Shown: piece after piece, positions 28,101 to 43,100 of the stretch | Layout of the letters: each line of letters starts with the position of its first letter | Position numbering within the stretch: the stretch's first letter is position 1 | NCBI GenBank assembly: GCA_036245805.1 | Contig: BTRK01000001.1 | Coordinates: 20,653,087-20,717,086 of the forward strand | Direction: 5' to 3' | Length of the DNA stretch: 64,000 bases | DNA from: Pristionchus mayeri | Taxonomy: Eukaryota; Nematoda; Chromadorea; Rhabditida; Neodiplogasteridae | Translations under genes and position numbers: made by a program | The notes under the pieces: generated by a model | Told to the model about the DNA's origin: nothing | The model's database searches: none | Seen by the model: the letters and a program-made list of their open reading frames with translations, nothing else

Positions 28101-31100
28101 CTATCCTCATTTATCGATTGCTCGCTCGCTTCCGATGACATTTGCTGCTGAACTGATCACATTTTTGGTTCTAAACCCGAGAATCTTCCAATAATGTGAT
28201 CAGATCTAGCATCCTATCACTCATACTCTTCTTCTATCCTCATTTATCGATTGCTCGCTCGCGTCCGATGGCATTTGCTGCTGAACTGATCACATTTTTG
28301 GTTCTAAACCCGAGAATCTTCCAATAATGTGATCAGATCTAGCATCCTATCACTCATTCTCTTCTTCTATCCTCATTTATCGATTGCTCGCTCGCGTCCG
28401 ATGACATTTGCTGCTGAACTGATCACATTTTTGGTTCTAAACCCGAGAACCTTCCAATAATGTGATCAGATCTGGCATCCTATCACTCATTCTCTTCTTC
28501 TACCCTCTTTTATCGATTGCTCGCTCGCTTCCGATGACATTTGCTGCTGAACTGATCACATTTTTGGTTCTAAACCAGAGAACCTTCCAATAATGTGATC
28601 AGATCTGGCATCCTATCACTCATTCTCTTCTTCTATCCTCATTTATCGATTGCTCGCTCGCGTCCGATGACATTTGCTGCTGAACTGATCACATTTTTGG
28701 TTCTAAACCCGAGAATCTTCCAATAATGTGATCAGATCTAGCATCCTATCACTCATACTCTTCTTCTATCCTCATTTATCGATTGCTCGCTCGCGTCCGA
28801 TGGCATTTGCTGCTGAACTGATCACATTTTTGGTTCTAAACCAGAGAAGCTTCCAATAATGTGATCAGATCTGGCATCCTATCACTCATTCTCTTCTTCA
28901 ATCCTCATTTATCGATTGCTCGCTCGCGTCCGATGGCATTTGCTGCTGAACTGATCACATTTTTGGTTCTAAACCAGAGAAGCTTCCAATAATGTGATCA
29001 GATCTGGCATCCTATCACTCATTCTCTTCTTCTATCCTCATTTATCGATTGCTCGCTCGCGTCCGATGGCATTTGCTGCTGAACTGATCACATTTTTGGT
29101 TCTAAACCCGAGAATCTTCCAATAATGTGATCAGATCTAGCATCCTATCACTCATACTCTTCTTCTATCCTCATTTATCGATTGCTCGCTCGCGTCCGAT
29201 GGCATTTGCTGCTGAACTGATCACATTTTTGGTTCTAAACCAGAGAAGCTTCCAATAATGTGATCAGATCTGGCATCCTATCACTCATTCTCTTCTTCAA
29301 TCCTCATTTATCGATTGCTCGCTCGCGTCCGATGGCATTTGCTGCTGAACTGATCACATTTTTGGTTCTAAACCAGAGAAGCTTCCAATAATGTGATCAG
29401 ATCTGGCATCCTATCACTCATTCTCTTCTTCTATCCTCATTTATCGATTGCTCGCTCGCGTCCGATGGCATTTGCTGCTGAACTGATCACATTTTTGGTT
29501 CTAAACCAGAGAACCTTCCAATAATGTGATCAGATCTGGCATCCTATCACTCATTCTCTTCTTCTATCCTCATTTATCGATTGCTCGCTCGCGTCCGATG
29601 ACATTTGCTGCTGAACTGATCACATTTTTGGTTCTAAACCCGAGAACCTTCCAATAATGTGATCAGATCTGGCATCCTATCACTCATTCTCTTCTTCTAT
29701 CCTCATTTATCGATTGCTCGCTCGCTTCCGATGACATTTGCTGCTGAACTGATCACATTTTTGGTTCTAAACCCGAGAATCTTCCAATAATGTGATCAGA
29801 TCTAGCATCCTATCACTCATACTCTTCTTCTATCCTCATTTATCGATTGCTCGCTCGCGTCCGATGGCATTTGCTGCTGAACTGATCACATTTTTGGTTC
29901 TAAACCCGAGAATCTTCCAATAATGTGATCAGATCTAGCATCCTATCACTCATTCTCTTCTTCTATCCTCATTTATCGATTGCTCGCTCGCGTCCGATGA
30001 CATTTGCTGCTGAACTGATCACATTTTTGGTTCTAAACCCGAGAACCTTCCAATAATGTGATCAGATCTGGCATCCTATCACTCATTCTCTTCTTCTATC
30101 CACTTTTATCGATTGCTCGCTCGCTTCCGATGACATTTGCTGCTGAACTGATCACATTTTTGGTTCTAAACCAGAGAACCTTCCAATAATGTGATCAGAT
30201 CTGGCATCCTATCACTCATTCTCTTCTTCTATCCTCATTTATCGATTGCTCGCTCGCGTCCGATGACATTTGCTGCTGAACTGATCACATTTTTGGTTCT
30301 AAACCCGAGAACCTTCCAATAATGTGATCAGATCTGGCATCCTATCACTCATTCTCTTCTTCTATCCTCATTTATCGATTGCTCGCTCGCGTCCGATGAC
30401 ATTTGCTTCTGAACTGATCACATTTTTGGTTCTAAACCCGAGAACCTTCCAATAATGTGATCAGATCTGGCATCCTATCACTCATTCTCTTCTTCTATCC
30501 TCATTTATCGATTGCTCGCTCGCTTCCGATGACATTTGCTGCTGAACTGATCACATTTTTGGTTCTAAACCCGAGAATCTTCCAATAATGTGATCAGATC
30601 TAGCATCCTATCACTCATACTCTTCTTCTATCCTCATTTATCGATTGCTCGCTCGCGTCCGATGGCATTTGCTGCTGAACTGATCACATTTTTGGTTCTA
30701 AACCCGAGAATCTTCCAATAATGTGATCAGATCTAGCATCCTATCACTCATTCTCTTCTTCTATCCTCATTTATCGATTGCTCGCTCGCGTCCGATGACA
30801 TTTGCTGCTGAACTGATCACATTTTTGGTTCTAAACCCGAGAACCTTCCAATAATGTGATCAGATCTGGCATCCTATCACTCATTCTCTTCTTCTACCCT
30901 CTTTTATCGATTGCTCGCTCGCTTCCGATGACATTTGCTGCTGAACTGATCACATTTTTGGTTCTAAACCAGAGAACCTTCCAATAATGTGATCAGATCT
31001 GGCATCCTATCACTCATTCTCTTCTTCTATCCTCATTTATCGATTGCTCGCTCGCGTCCGATGACATTTGCTGCTGAACTGATCACATTTTTGGTTCTAA

Positions 31101-34100
31101 ACCCGAGAATCTTCCAATAATGTGATCAGATCTAGCATCCTATCACTCATACTCTTCTTCTATCCTCATTTATCGATTGCTCGCTCGCGTCCGATGGCAT
31201 TTGCTGCTGAACTGATCACATTTTTGGTTCTAAACCAGAGAAGCTTCCAATAATGTGATCAGATCTGGCATCCTATCACTCATTCTCTTCTTCAATCCTC
31301 ATTTATCGATTGCTCGCTCGCGTCCGATGGCATTTGCTGCTGAACTGATCACATTTTTGGTTCTAAACCAGAGAAGCTTCCAATAATGTGATCAGATCTG
31401 GCATCCTATCACTCATTCTCTTCTTCTATCCTCATTTATCGATTGCTCGCTCGCGTCCGATGGCATTTGCTGCTGAACTGATCACATTTTTGGTTCTAAA
31501 CCAGAGAAGCTTCCAATAATGTGATCAGATCTGGCATCCTATCACTCATTCTCTTCTTCTATCCTCATTTATCGATTGCTCACTCGCGTCCGATGACATT
31601 TGCTGCTGAACTGATCACATTTTTGGTTCTAAACCCGAGAACCTTCCAATAATGTGATCAGATCTGGCATCCTATCACTCATTCTCTTCTTCTATCCTCT
31701 TTTATCGATTGCTCGCTCGCTTCCGATGACATTTGCTGCTGAACTGATCACATTTTTGGTTCTAAACCCGAGAACCTTCCAATAATGTGATCAGATCTGG
31801 CATCCTATCACTCATACTCTTCTTCTATCCTCATTTATCGATTGCTCGCTCGCGTCCGATGGCATTTGCTGCTGAACTGATCACATTTTTGGTTCTAAAC
31901 CAGAGAAGCTTCCAATAATGTGATCAGATCTGGCATCCTATCACTCATTCTCTTCTTCTATCCTCATTTATCGATTGCTCACTCGCGTCCGATGACATTT
32001 GCTGCTGAATTGATCACATTTTTGGTTCTAAACCCGAGAACCTTCCAATAATGTGATCAGATCTGGCATCCTATCACTCATTCTCTTCTTCTATCCTCTT
32101 TTATCGATTGCTCGCTCGCTTCCGATGACATTTGCTGCTGAACTGATCACATTTTTGGTTCTAAACCCGAGAACCTTCCAATAATGTGATCAGATCTGGC
32201 ATCCTATCACTCATTCTCTTCTTCTACCCTCATTTATCGATTGCTCGCTCGCGTCCGATGGCATTTGCTGCTGAACTGATCACATTTTTGGTTCTAAACC
32301 AGAGAAGCTTCCAATAATGTGATCAGATCTGGCATCCTATCACTCATTCTCTTCTTCTATCCTCATTTATCGATTGCTCGCTCGCGTCCGATGGCATTTG
32401 CTGCTGAACTGATCACATTTTTGGTTCTAAACCAGAGAAGCTTCCAATAATGTGATCAGATCTGGCATCCTATCACTCATTCTCTTCTTCTATCCTCATT
32501 TATCGATTGCTCACTCGCGTCCGATGGCATTTGCTGCTGAACTGATCACATTTTTAGTTCTAAACCCGAGAACCTTCCAATAATGTGATCAGATCTGGCA
32601 TCCTATCACTCATTCTCTTCTTCTATCCTCTTTTATCGATTGCTCGCTCGCTTCCGATGACATTTGCTGCTGAACTGATCACATTTTTGGTTCTAAACCA
32701 GAGAACCTTCCAATAATGTGATCAGATCTGGCATCCTATCACTCATTCTCTTCTTCTACCCTCATTTATCGATTGCTCGCTCGCGTCCGATGGCATTTGC
32801 TGCTGAACTGATCACATTTTTGGTTCTAAACCAGAGAAGCTTCCAATAATGTGATCAGATCTGGCATCCTATCACTCATTCTCTTCTTCTATCCTCATTT
32901 ATCGATTGCTCGCTCGCGTCCGATGACATTTGCTGCTGAACTGGTCACATTTTTGGTTCTAAACCAGAGAACCTTCCAATAATGTGATCAGATCTAGCAT
33001 CATATCACTCATTCTCTTCTTCTATCCTCATTTATCGATTGCTCGCTCGCGTCCGATGGCATTTGCTGCTGAACTGATCACATTTTTGGTTCTAAACCAG
33101 AGAACCTTCCAATAATGTGATCAGATCTGGCATCCTATCACTCATTCTCTTCTTCTATCCTCATTTATCGATTGCTCGCTCGCGTCCGATGACATTTTCT
33201 GCTGAACTGATCACATTTTTGGTTCTAAACCCGAGAACCTTCCAATAATGTGATCAGATCTGGCATCCTATCACTCATTCTCTTCTTCTATCCTCATTTA
33301 TCGATTGCTCGCTCGCGTCCGATGGCATTTGCTGCTGAACTGATCACATTTTTGGTTCTAAACCAGAGAACCTTCCAATAATGTGATCAGATCTGGCATC
33401 CTATCACTCATTCTCTTCTTCTATCCTCATTTATCGATTGCTCGCTCGCGTCCGATGACATTTGCTGCTGAACTGATCACATTTTTGGTTCTAAACCCGA
33501 GAACCTTCCAATAATGTGATCAGATCTGGCATCCTATCACTCATTCTCTTCTTCTATCCTCTTTTATCGATTGCTCGCTCGCTTCCGATGACATTTGCTG
33601 CTGAACTGATCACATTTTTGGTTCTAAACCAGAGAAGCTTCCAATAATGTGATCAGATCTGGCATCCTATCACTCATTCTCTTCTTCTATCCTCTTTTAT
33701 CGATTGCTCGCTCGCTTCCGATGACATTTGCTGCTGAACTGATCACATTTTTGGTTCTAAACCAGAGAACCTTCCAATAATGTGATCAGATCTGGCATCC
33801 TATCACTCATTCTCTTCTTCTATCCTCATTTATCGATTGCTCGCTCGCGTCCGATGGCATTTGCTGCTGAACTGATCACATTTTTGGTTCTAAACCAGAG
33901 AAGCTTCCAATAATGTGATCAGATCTGGCATCCTATCACTCATTCTCTTCTTCTATCCTCATTTATCGATTGCTCGCTCGCGTCCGATGACATTTGCTGC
34001 TGAACTGGTCACATTTTTGGTTCTAAACCAGAGAACCTTCCAATAATGTGATCAGATCTGGCATCCTATCACTCATTCTCTTCTTCTATCCTCATTTATC

Positions 34101-37100
34101 GATTGCTCGCTCGCGTCCGATGGCATTTGCTGCTGAACTGATCACATTTTTGGTTCTAAACCAGAGAACCTTCCAATAATGTGATCAGATCTAGCATCAT
34201 ATCACTCATTCTCTTCTTCTATCCTCATTTATCGATTGCTCGCTCGCGTCCGATGACATTTGCTGCTTAACCGGTCACATTTTTGGTTCTAAACCAGAGA
34301 ACCTTCCAATAATGTGATCAGATCTAGCATCATATCACTCATTCTCTTCTTCTATCCTCATTTATCGATTGCTCGCTCGCGTCCGATGGCATTTGCTGAT
34401 GAACTGATCACATTTTTGGTTCTAAACCAGAGAACCTTCCAATAATGTGATCAGATCTGGCATCCTATCACTCATTCTCTTCTTCTATCCTCATTTATCG
34501 ATTGCTCGCTCGCGTCCGATGACATTTGCTGCTGAACTGATCACATTTTTGGTTCTAAACCCGAGAACCTTCCAATAATGTGATCAGATCTGGCATCCTA
34601 TCACTCATTCTCTTCTTCTATCCTCTTTTATCGATTGCTCGCTCGCTTCCGATGACATTTGCTGCTGAACTGATCACATTTTTGGTTCTAAACCAGAGAA
34701 CCTTCCAATAATGTGATCAGGTCTAGCAATCTATCTCTCATACTTTTCTTCTGTCCTCATTTATTGATTGCTCGCTTGCGTCCGATGACATTTGCTGCTG
34801 AACTGGTTATATTATTGGTTCTAAACCAGAGAAACTTCCAATAATGTGATCAGGTCTAGCATCCTATCACTCATACTCTTCTTCTCTCCTCATTTATCGA
34901 TTGCTCGCTTGCTCGCTTGCGTCCGATGACATTTGCTGCTGAACTGGTTATATTATTGGTTCTAAACCAGAGAACCTTCCAATAATGTGATCAGATCTAG
35001 CATCATATCACTCATTCTCTTCTTCTATCCTCATTTATCGATTGCTCGCTCGCGTCCGATGGCATTTGCTGCTGAACTGATCACATTTTTGGTTCTAAAC
35101 CAGAGAAGCTTCCAATAATGTGATCAGATCTGGCATCCTATCACTCATTCTCTTCTTCTATCCTCTTTTATCGATTGCTCGCTCGCTTCCGATGACATTT
35201 GCTGCTGAACTGATCACATTTTTGGTTCTAAACCAGAGAACCTTCCAATAATGTGATCAGATCTGGCATCCTATCACTCATTCTCTTCTTCTACCCTCAT
35301 TTATCGATTGCTCGCTCGCGTCCGATGGCATTTGCTGCTGAACTGATCACATTTTTGGTTCTAAACCAGAGAAGCTTCCAATAATGTGATCAGATCTGGC
35401 ATCCTATCACTCATTCTCTTCTTCTATCCTCATTTATCGATTGCTCGCTCGCGTCCGATGACATTTGCTGCTGAACTGGTCACATTTTTGGTTCTAAACC
35501 AGAGAACCTTCCAATAATGTGATCAGATCTAGCATCATATCACTCATTCTCTTCTTCTATCCTCATTTATCGATTGCTCGCTCGCGTCCGATGGCATTTG
35601 CTGCTGAACTGATCACATTTTTGGTTCTAAACCAGAGAACCTTCCAATAATGTGATCAGATCTGGCATCCTATCACTCATTCTCTTCTTCTATCCTCATT
35701 TATCGATTGCTCGCTCGCGTCCGATGACATTTTCTGCTGAACTGATCACATTTTTGGTTCTAAACCCGAGAACCTTCCAATAATGTGATCAGATCTGGCA
35801 TCCTATCACTCATTCTCTTCTTCTATCCTCATTTATCGATTGCTCGCTCGCGTCCGATGGCATTTGCTGCTGAACTGATCACATTTTTGGTTCTAAACCA
35901 GAGAACCTTCCAATAATGTGATCAGATCTGGCATCCTATCACTCATTCTCTTCTTCTATCCTCATTTATCGATTGCTCGCTCGCGTCCGATGACATTTGC
36001 TGCTGAACTGATCACATTTTTGGTTCTAAACCCGAGAACCTTCCAATAATGTGATCAGATCTGGCATCCTATCACTCATTCTCTTCTTCTATCCTCTTTT
36101 ATCGATTGCTCGCTCGCTTCCGATGACATTTGCTGCTGAACTGATCACATTTTTGGTTCTAAACCAGAGAAGCTTCCAATAATGTGATCAGATCTGGCAT
36201 CCTATCACTCATTCTCTTCTTCTATCCTCTTTTATCGATTGCTCGCTCGCTTCCGATGACATTTGCTGCTGAACTGATCACATTTTTGGTTCTAAACCAG
36301 AGAACCTTCCAATAATGTGATCAGATCTGGCATCCTATCACTCATTCTCTTCTTCTATCCTCATTTATCGATTGCTCGCTCGCGTCCGATGGCATTTGCT
36401 GCTGAACTGATCACATTTTTGGTTCTAAACCAGAGAAGCTTCCAATAATGTGATCAGATCTGGCATCCTATCACTCATTCTCTTCTTCTATCCTCATTTA
36501 TCGATTGCTCGCTCGCGTCCGATGACATTTGCTGCTGAACTGGTCACATTTTTTGTTCTAAACCAGAGAACCTTCCAATAATGTGATCAGATCTGGCATC
36601 CTATCACTCATTCTCTTCTTCTATCCTCATTTATCGATTGCTCGCTCGCGTCCGATGGCATTTGCTGCTGAACTGATCACATTTTTGGTTCTAAACCAGA
36701 GAAGCTTCCAATAATGTGATCAGATCTAGCATCCTATCACTCATTCTCTTCTTCTATCCTCATTTATCGATTGCTCGCTCGCGTCCGATGGCATTTGCTG
36801 ATGAACTGATCACATTTTTGGTTCTAAACCAGAGAACCTTCCAATAATGTGATCAGATCTGGCATCCTATCACTCATTCTCTTCTTCTATCCTCATTTAT
36901 CGATTGCTCGCTCGCGTCCGATGACATTTGCTGCTGAACTGATCACATTTTTGGTTCTAAACCCGAGAACCTTCCAATAATGTGATCAGATCTGGCATCC
37001 TATCACTCATTCTCTTCTTCTATCCTCTTTTATCGATTGCTCGCTCGCTTCCGATGACATTTGCTGCTGAACTGATCACATTTTTGGTTCTAAACCAGAG

Positions 37101-40100
37101 AACCTTCCAATAATGTGATCAGGTCTAGCAATCTATCTCTCATACTTTTCTTCTGTCCTCATTTATTGATTGCTCGCTTGCGTCCGATGACATTTGCTGC
37201 TGAACTGGTTATATTATTGGTTCTAAACCAGAGAAACTTCCAATAATGTGATCAGGTCTAGCATCCTATCACTCATACTCTTCTTCTCTCCTCATTTATC
37301 GATTGCTCGCTTGCTCGCTTGCGTCCGATGACATTTGCTGCTGAACTGGTTATATTATTGGTTCTAAACCAGAGAACCTTCCAATAATGTGATCAGATCT
37401 AGCATCATATCACTCATTCTCTTCTTCTATCCTCATTTATCGATTGCTCGCTCGCGTCCGATGGCATTTGCTGCTGAACTGATCACATTTTTGGTTCTAA
37501 ACCAGAGAAGCTTCCAATAATGTGATCAGATCTGGCATCCTATCACTCATTCTCTCCTTCTATCCTCATTTATCGATTGCTCGCTCGCGTCCGATGGCAT
37601 TTGCTGCTGAACTGATCACATTTTTGGTTCTAAACCAGAGAAGCTTCCAATAATGTGATCAGATCTGGCATCCTATCACTCATTCTCTTCTTCAATCCTC
37701 ATTTATCGATTGCTCGCTCGCGTCCGATGACATTTGCTGCTGAACTGATCACATTTTTGGTTCTAAACCAGAGAAGCTTCCAATAATGTGATCAGATCTG
37801 GCATCCTATCACTCATTCTCTTCTTCTATCCTCATTTATCGATTGCTCGCTCGCGTCCGATGACATTTGCTGCTGAACTGATCACATTTTTGGTTCTAAA
37901 CCAGAGAAGCTTCCAATAATGTGATCAGATCTGGCATCCTATCACTCATTCTCTTCTTCTATCCTCATTTATCGATTGCTCGCTCGCTTCCGATGACATT
38001 TGCTGCTGAACTGATCACATTTTTGGTTCTAAACCAGAGAACCTTCCAATAATGTGATCAGATCTGGCATCCTATCACTCATTCTCTTCTTCTATCCTCA
38101 TTTATCGATTGCTCGCTCGCGTCCGATGACATTTGCTGCTGAACTGATCACATTTTTGGTTCTAAACCCGAGAACCTTCCAATAATGTGATCAGATCTGG
38201 CATCCTATCACTTATTCTCTTCTTCTATCCTCATTTATCGATTGCTCGCTCGCTTCCGATGACATTTGCTGCTGAACTGATCACATTTTTGGTTCTAAAC
38301 CCGAGAATCTTCCAATAATGTGATCAGATCTAGCATCCTATCACTCATACTCTTCTTCTATCCTCATTTATCGATTGCTCGCTCGCGTCCGATGGCATTT
38401 GCTGCTGAACTGATCACATTTTTGGTTCTAAACCAGAGAAGCTTCCAATAATGTGATCAGATCTGGCATCCTATAACTCATTCTCTTCTTCTATCCTCTT
38501 TTATCGATTGCTCGCTCGCTTCCGATGACATTTGTTGCTGAACTGATCACATTTTTGGTTCTAAACCAGAGAACCTTCCAATAATGTGATCAGATCTGGC
38601 ATCCTATCACTCATTCTCTTCTTCTATCCTCATTTATCGATTGCTCGCTCGCGTCCGATGGCATTTGCTGCTGAACTGATCACATTTTTGGTTCTAAACC
38701 AGAGAAGCTTCCAATAATGTGATCAGATCTGGCATCCTATCACTCATTCTCTTCTTCTATCCTCTTTTATCGATTGCTCGCTCGCTTCCGATGACATTTG
38801 CTGCTGAACTGATCACATTTTTGGTTCTAAACCAGAGAACCTTCCAATAATGTGATCAGATCTGGCATCCTATCACTCATTCTCTTCTTCTATCCTCATT
38901 TATCGATTTCTCGCTCGCGGCCGATGACATTTGCTGCTGAACTGATCACATTTTTGGTTCTAAACCCGAGAACCTTCCAATAATGTGATCAGATCTGGCA
39001 TCCTATCACTCATTCTCTTCTTCTATCCTCATTTATCGATTGCTCGCTCGCTTCCGATGACATTTGCTGCTGAACTGATCACATTTTTGGTTCTAAACCC
39101 GAGAACCTTCCAATAATGTGATCAGATCTGGCATCCTATCACTCATTCTCTTCTTCTATCCTCATTTATCGATTGCTCGCTCGCGTCCGATGACATTTGC
39201 TGCTGAACTGATCACATTTTTGGTTCTAAACCAGAGAAGCTTCCAATAATGTGATCAGATCTGGCATCCTATCACTCATTCTCTTCTTCTATCCTCATTT
39301 ATCGATTGCTCGCTCGCGTCCGATGGCATTTGCTGCTGAACTGATCACATTTTTGGTTCTAAACCAGAGAAGCTTCCAATAATGTGATCAGATCTGGCAT
39401 CCTATCACTCATTCTCTTCTTCTATCCTCATTTATCGATTGCTCGCTCGCGTCCGATGGCATTTGCTGCTGAACTGATCACATTTTTGGTTCTAAACCAG
39501 AGAAGCTTCCAATAATGTGATCAGATCTGGCATCCTATCACTCATTCTCTTCTTCTATCCTCATTTATCGATTGCTCGCTCGCGTCCGATGGCATTTGCT
39601 GCTGAACTGATCACATTTTTGGTTCTAAACCCGAGAACCTTCCAATAATGTGATCAGATCTAGCATCCTATCACTCATACTCTTCTTCTATCCTCATTTA
39701 TCGATTGCTCGCTCGCGTCCGATGGCATTTGCTGCTGAACTGATCACATTTTTGGTTCTAAACCAGAGAAGCTTCCAACAATGTGATCAGATCTGGCATC
39801 CTATCACTCATTCTCTTCTTCTATCCTCATTTATCGATTGCTCGCTCGCGTCCGATGACATTTGCTGCTGAACTGATCACATTTTTGGTTCTAAACCAGA
39901 GAAGCTTCCAATAATGTGATCAGATCTGGCATCCTATCACTCATTCTCTTCTTCTATCCTCATTTATCGATTGCTCGCTCGCGTCCGATGGCATTTGCTG
40001 CTGAACTGATCACATTTTTGGTTCTAAACCAGAGAAGCTTCCAATAATGTGATCAGATCTGGCATCCTATCACTCATTCTCTTCTTCTATCCTCATTTAT

Positions 40101-43100
40101 CGATTGCTCGCTCGCTTCCGATGACATTTGCTGCTGAACTGATCACATTTTTGGTTCTAAACCCGAGAACCTTCCAATAATGTGATCAGATCTAGCATCC
40201 TATCACTCATACTCTTCTTCTATCCTCATTTATCGATTGCTCGCTCGCGTCCGATGGCATTTCCTGCTGGACTGGTCACATTTTTGGTTCTAAACCCGAG
40301 AACCTTCCAATAATGTGATCAGATCTAGCATCCTATCACTCATACTCTTCTTCTATCCTCATTTATCGATTGCTCGCTCGCGTCCGATGGCATTTGCTGC
40401 TGAACTGGTCACATTTTTGGTTCTAAACCAGAAGAACCTTCCAATAATGTGATCAGATCTAGCATCCTATCACTCATTCTCTTCTTCTATCCTCATTTAT
40501 CGATTGCTCGCTCGCGTCCGATGGCATTTGCTGCTGAACTGGTCACATTTTTGGTTCTAAACCAGAAGAACCTTCCAATAATGTGATCAGATCTAGCATC
40601 CTATCACTCATTCTCTTCTTCTATCCTCATTTTTCGATTGCTCGCTCGCGTCCGATGACATTTGCTGCTGAACTGGTCACATTTTTGGTTCTAAACCCGA
40701 GAACCTTCCAATAATGTGATCAGATCTAGCATCCTATCACTCATTCTCTTCTTCTATCCTCATTTATCGATTGCTCGCTCGCGTCCGATGACATTTGCTG
40801 CTGAACTGGTTATATTATTGGTTCTAAACCAGAAGAACCTTCCAATAATGTGATCAGGTCTAGCAACCTATCTCTCATACTTTTCTTCTGTCCTCATTTT
40901 TCGATTGCTCGCTTGCTCGCTTGCGTCCGATGACATTTGCTGCTGAACTGGTTATATTATTGGTTCTAAACCAGAGAAACTTCCAATAATGTGATCAGGT
41001 CTAGCATCCTATCACTCATACTCTTCTTCTCTCCTCATTTATCGATTGCTTGCTTGCTCGCTCGCGTCCGATAGCATTTGCTGCTGAACTGATCACATTT
41101 TTGGTTCTAAACCAGAGAACCTTCCAATAATGTGATCAGATCTAGCATCCTATCACTCATTCTCTTCTTCTATCCTCATTTTTCGATTGCTCATAATACT
41201 CTTCTTCTCTCCTCATTTATCGATTGCTCGCTTGCTCGCTTGCGTCCGATGACATTTGCTGCTGAACTGGTTATATTATTGGTTCTAAACCAGAGAAACT
41301 TCCAATAATGTGATCAGGTCTAGCATCCTATCACTCATACTCTTCTTCTCTCCTCATTTATCGATTGCTTGCTTGCTCGCTCGCGTCCGATAGCATTTGC
41401 TGCTGAACTGATCACATTTTTGGTTCTAAACCAGAGAACCTTCCAATAATGTGATCAGATCTAGCATCCTATCACTCATTCTCTTCTTCTATCCTCATTT
41501 TTCGATTGCTCATAATACTCTTCTTCTCTCCTCATTTATCGATTGCTCGCTTGCTCGCTTGCGTCCGATGACATTTGCTGCTGAACTGGTTATATTATTG
41601 GTTCTAAACCAGAGAAACTTCCAATAATGTGATCAGGTCTAGCATCCTATCACTCATACTCTTCTTCTCTCCTCATTTATCGATTGCTTGCTTGCTCGCT
41701 CGCGTCCGATAGCATTTGCTGCTGAACTGATCACATTTTTGGTTCTAAACCAGAGAACCTTCCAATAATGTGATCAGATCTAGCATCCTATCACTCATTC
41801 TCTTCTTCTATCCTCATTTTTCGATTGCTCGCTTGCTCGCTTGCGTCCGATGACATTTGCTGCTGAACTGGTTATATTATTGGTTCTAAACCAGAAGAAC
41901 CTTCCAATAATGTGATCAGGTCTAGCAACCTATCTCTCATACTTTTCTTCTGTCCTCATTTATTGATTGCTCGCTTGCGTCCGATGACATTTGCTGCTGA
42001 ACTGGTTATATTATTGGTTCTAAACCAGAGAAACTTCCAATAATGTGATCAGATCTAGCATCCTATCACTCATTCTCTTCTTCTATCCTCATTTTTCGAT
42101 TGCTCATAATACTCTTCTTCTCTCCTCATTTATCGATTGCTTGCTTGCTCGCTCGCGTCCGATAGCATTTGCTGCTGAACTGATCACATTTTTGGTTCTA
42201 AACCAGAGAACCTTCCAATAATGTGATCAGATCTAGCATCCTATCACTCATTCTCTTCTTCTATCCTCATTTTTCGATTGCTCGCTTGCTCGCTTGCGTC
42301 CGATGACATTTGCTGCTGAACTGGTTATATTATTGGTTCTAAACCAGAAGAACCTTCCAATAATGTGATCAGGTCTAGCAACCTATCTCTCATACTTTTC
42401 TTCTGTCCTCATTTATTGATTGCTCGCTTGCGTCCGATGACATTTGCTGCTGAACTGGTTATATTATTGGTTCTAAACCAGAGAAACTTCCAATAATGTG
42501 ATCAGATCTAGCATCCTATCACTCATTCTCTTCTTCTCTCCTCATTTATCGATTGCTTGCTTGCTCGCTCGCGTCCGATGACATTTGCTGCTGAACTGAT
42601 CACATTTTTGGTTCTAAACCCGAGAACCTTCCAATAATGTGATCAGATCTGGCATCCTATCACTCATTCTCTTCTTCTATCCTCATTTTTCGATTGCTCG
42701 CTTGCTCGCTTGCGTCCGATGACATTTGCTGCTGATCTGGTTATATTATTGGTTCTAAACCAGAGAAACTTCCAATAATGTGATCAGGTCTAGCATCCTA
42801 TCACTCATACTCTTCTTCTATCCTCATTTATCGATTGCTCGCTTGCTCGCTTGCGTCCGATGACATTTGCTGCTGAACTGGTTATATTATTGGTTCTAAA
42901 CCAGAAGAACCTTCCAATAATGTGATCAGATCTAGCATCCTATCACTCATTCTCTTCTTCTATCCTCATTTTTCGATTGCTCGCTTGCTCGCTTGCGTCC
43001 GATGACATTTGCTGCTGAACTGGTTATATTATTGGTTCTAAACCAGAAGAACCTTCCAATAATGTGATCAGGTCTAGCAACCTATCTCTCATACTTTTCT

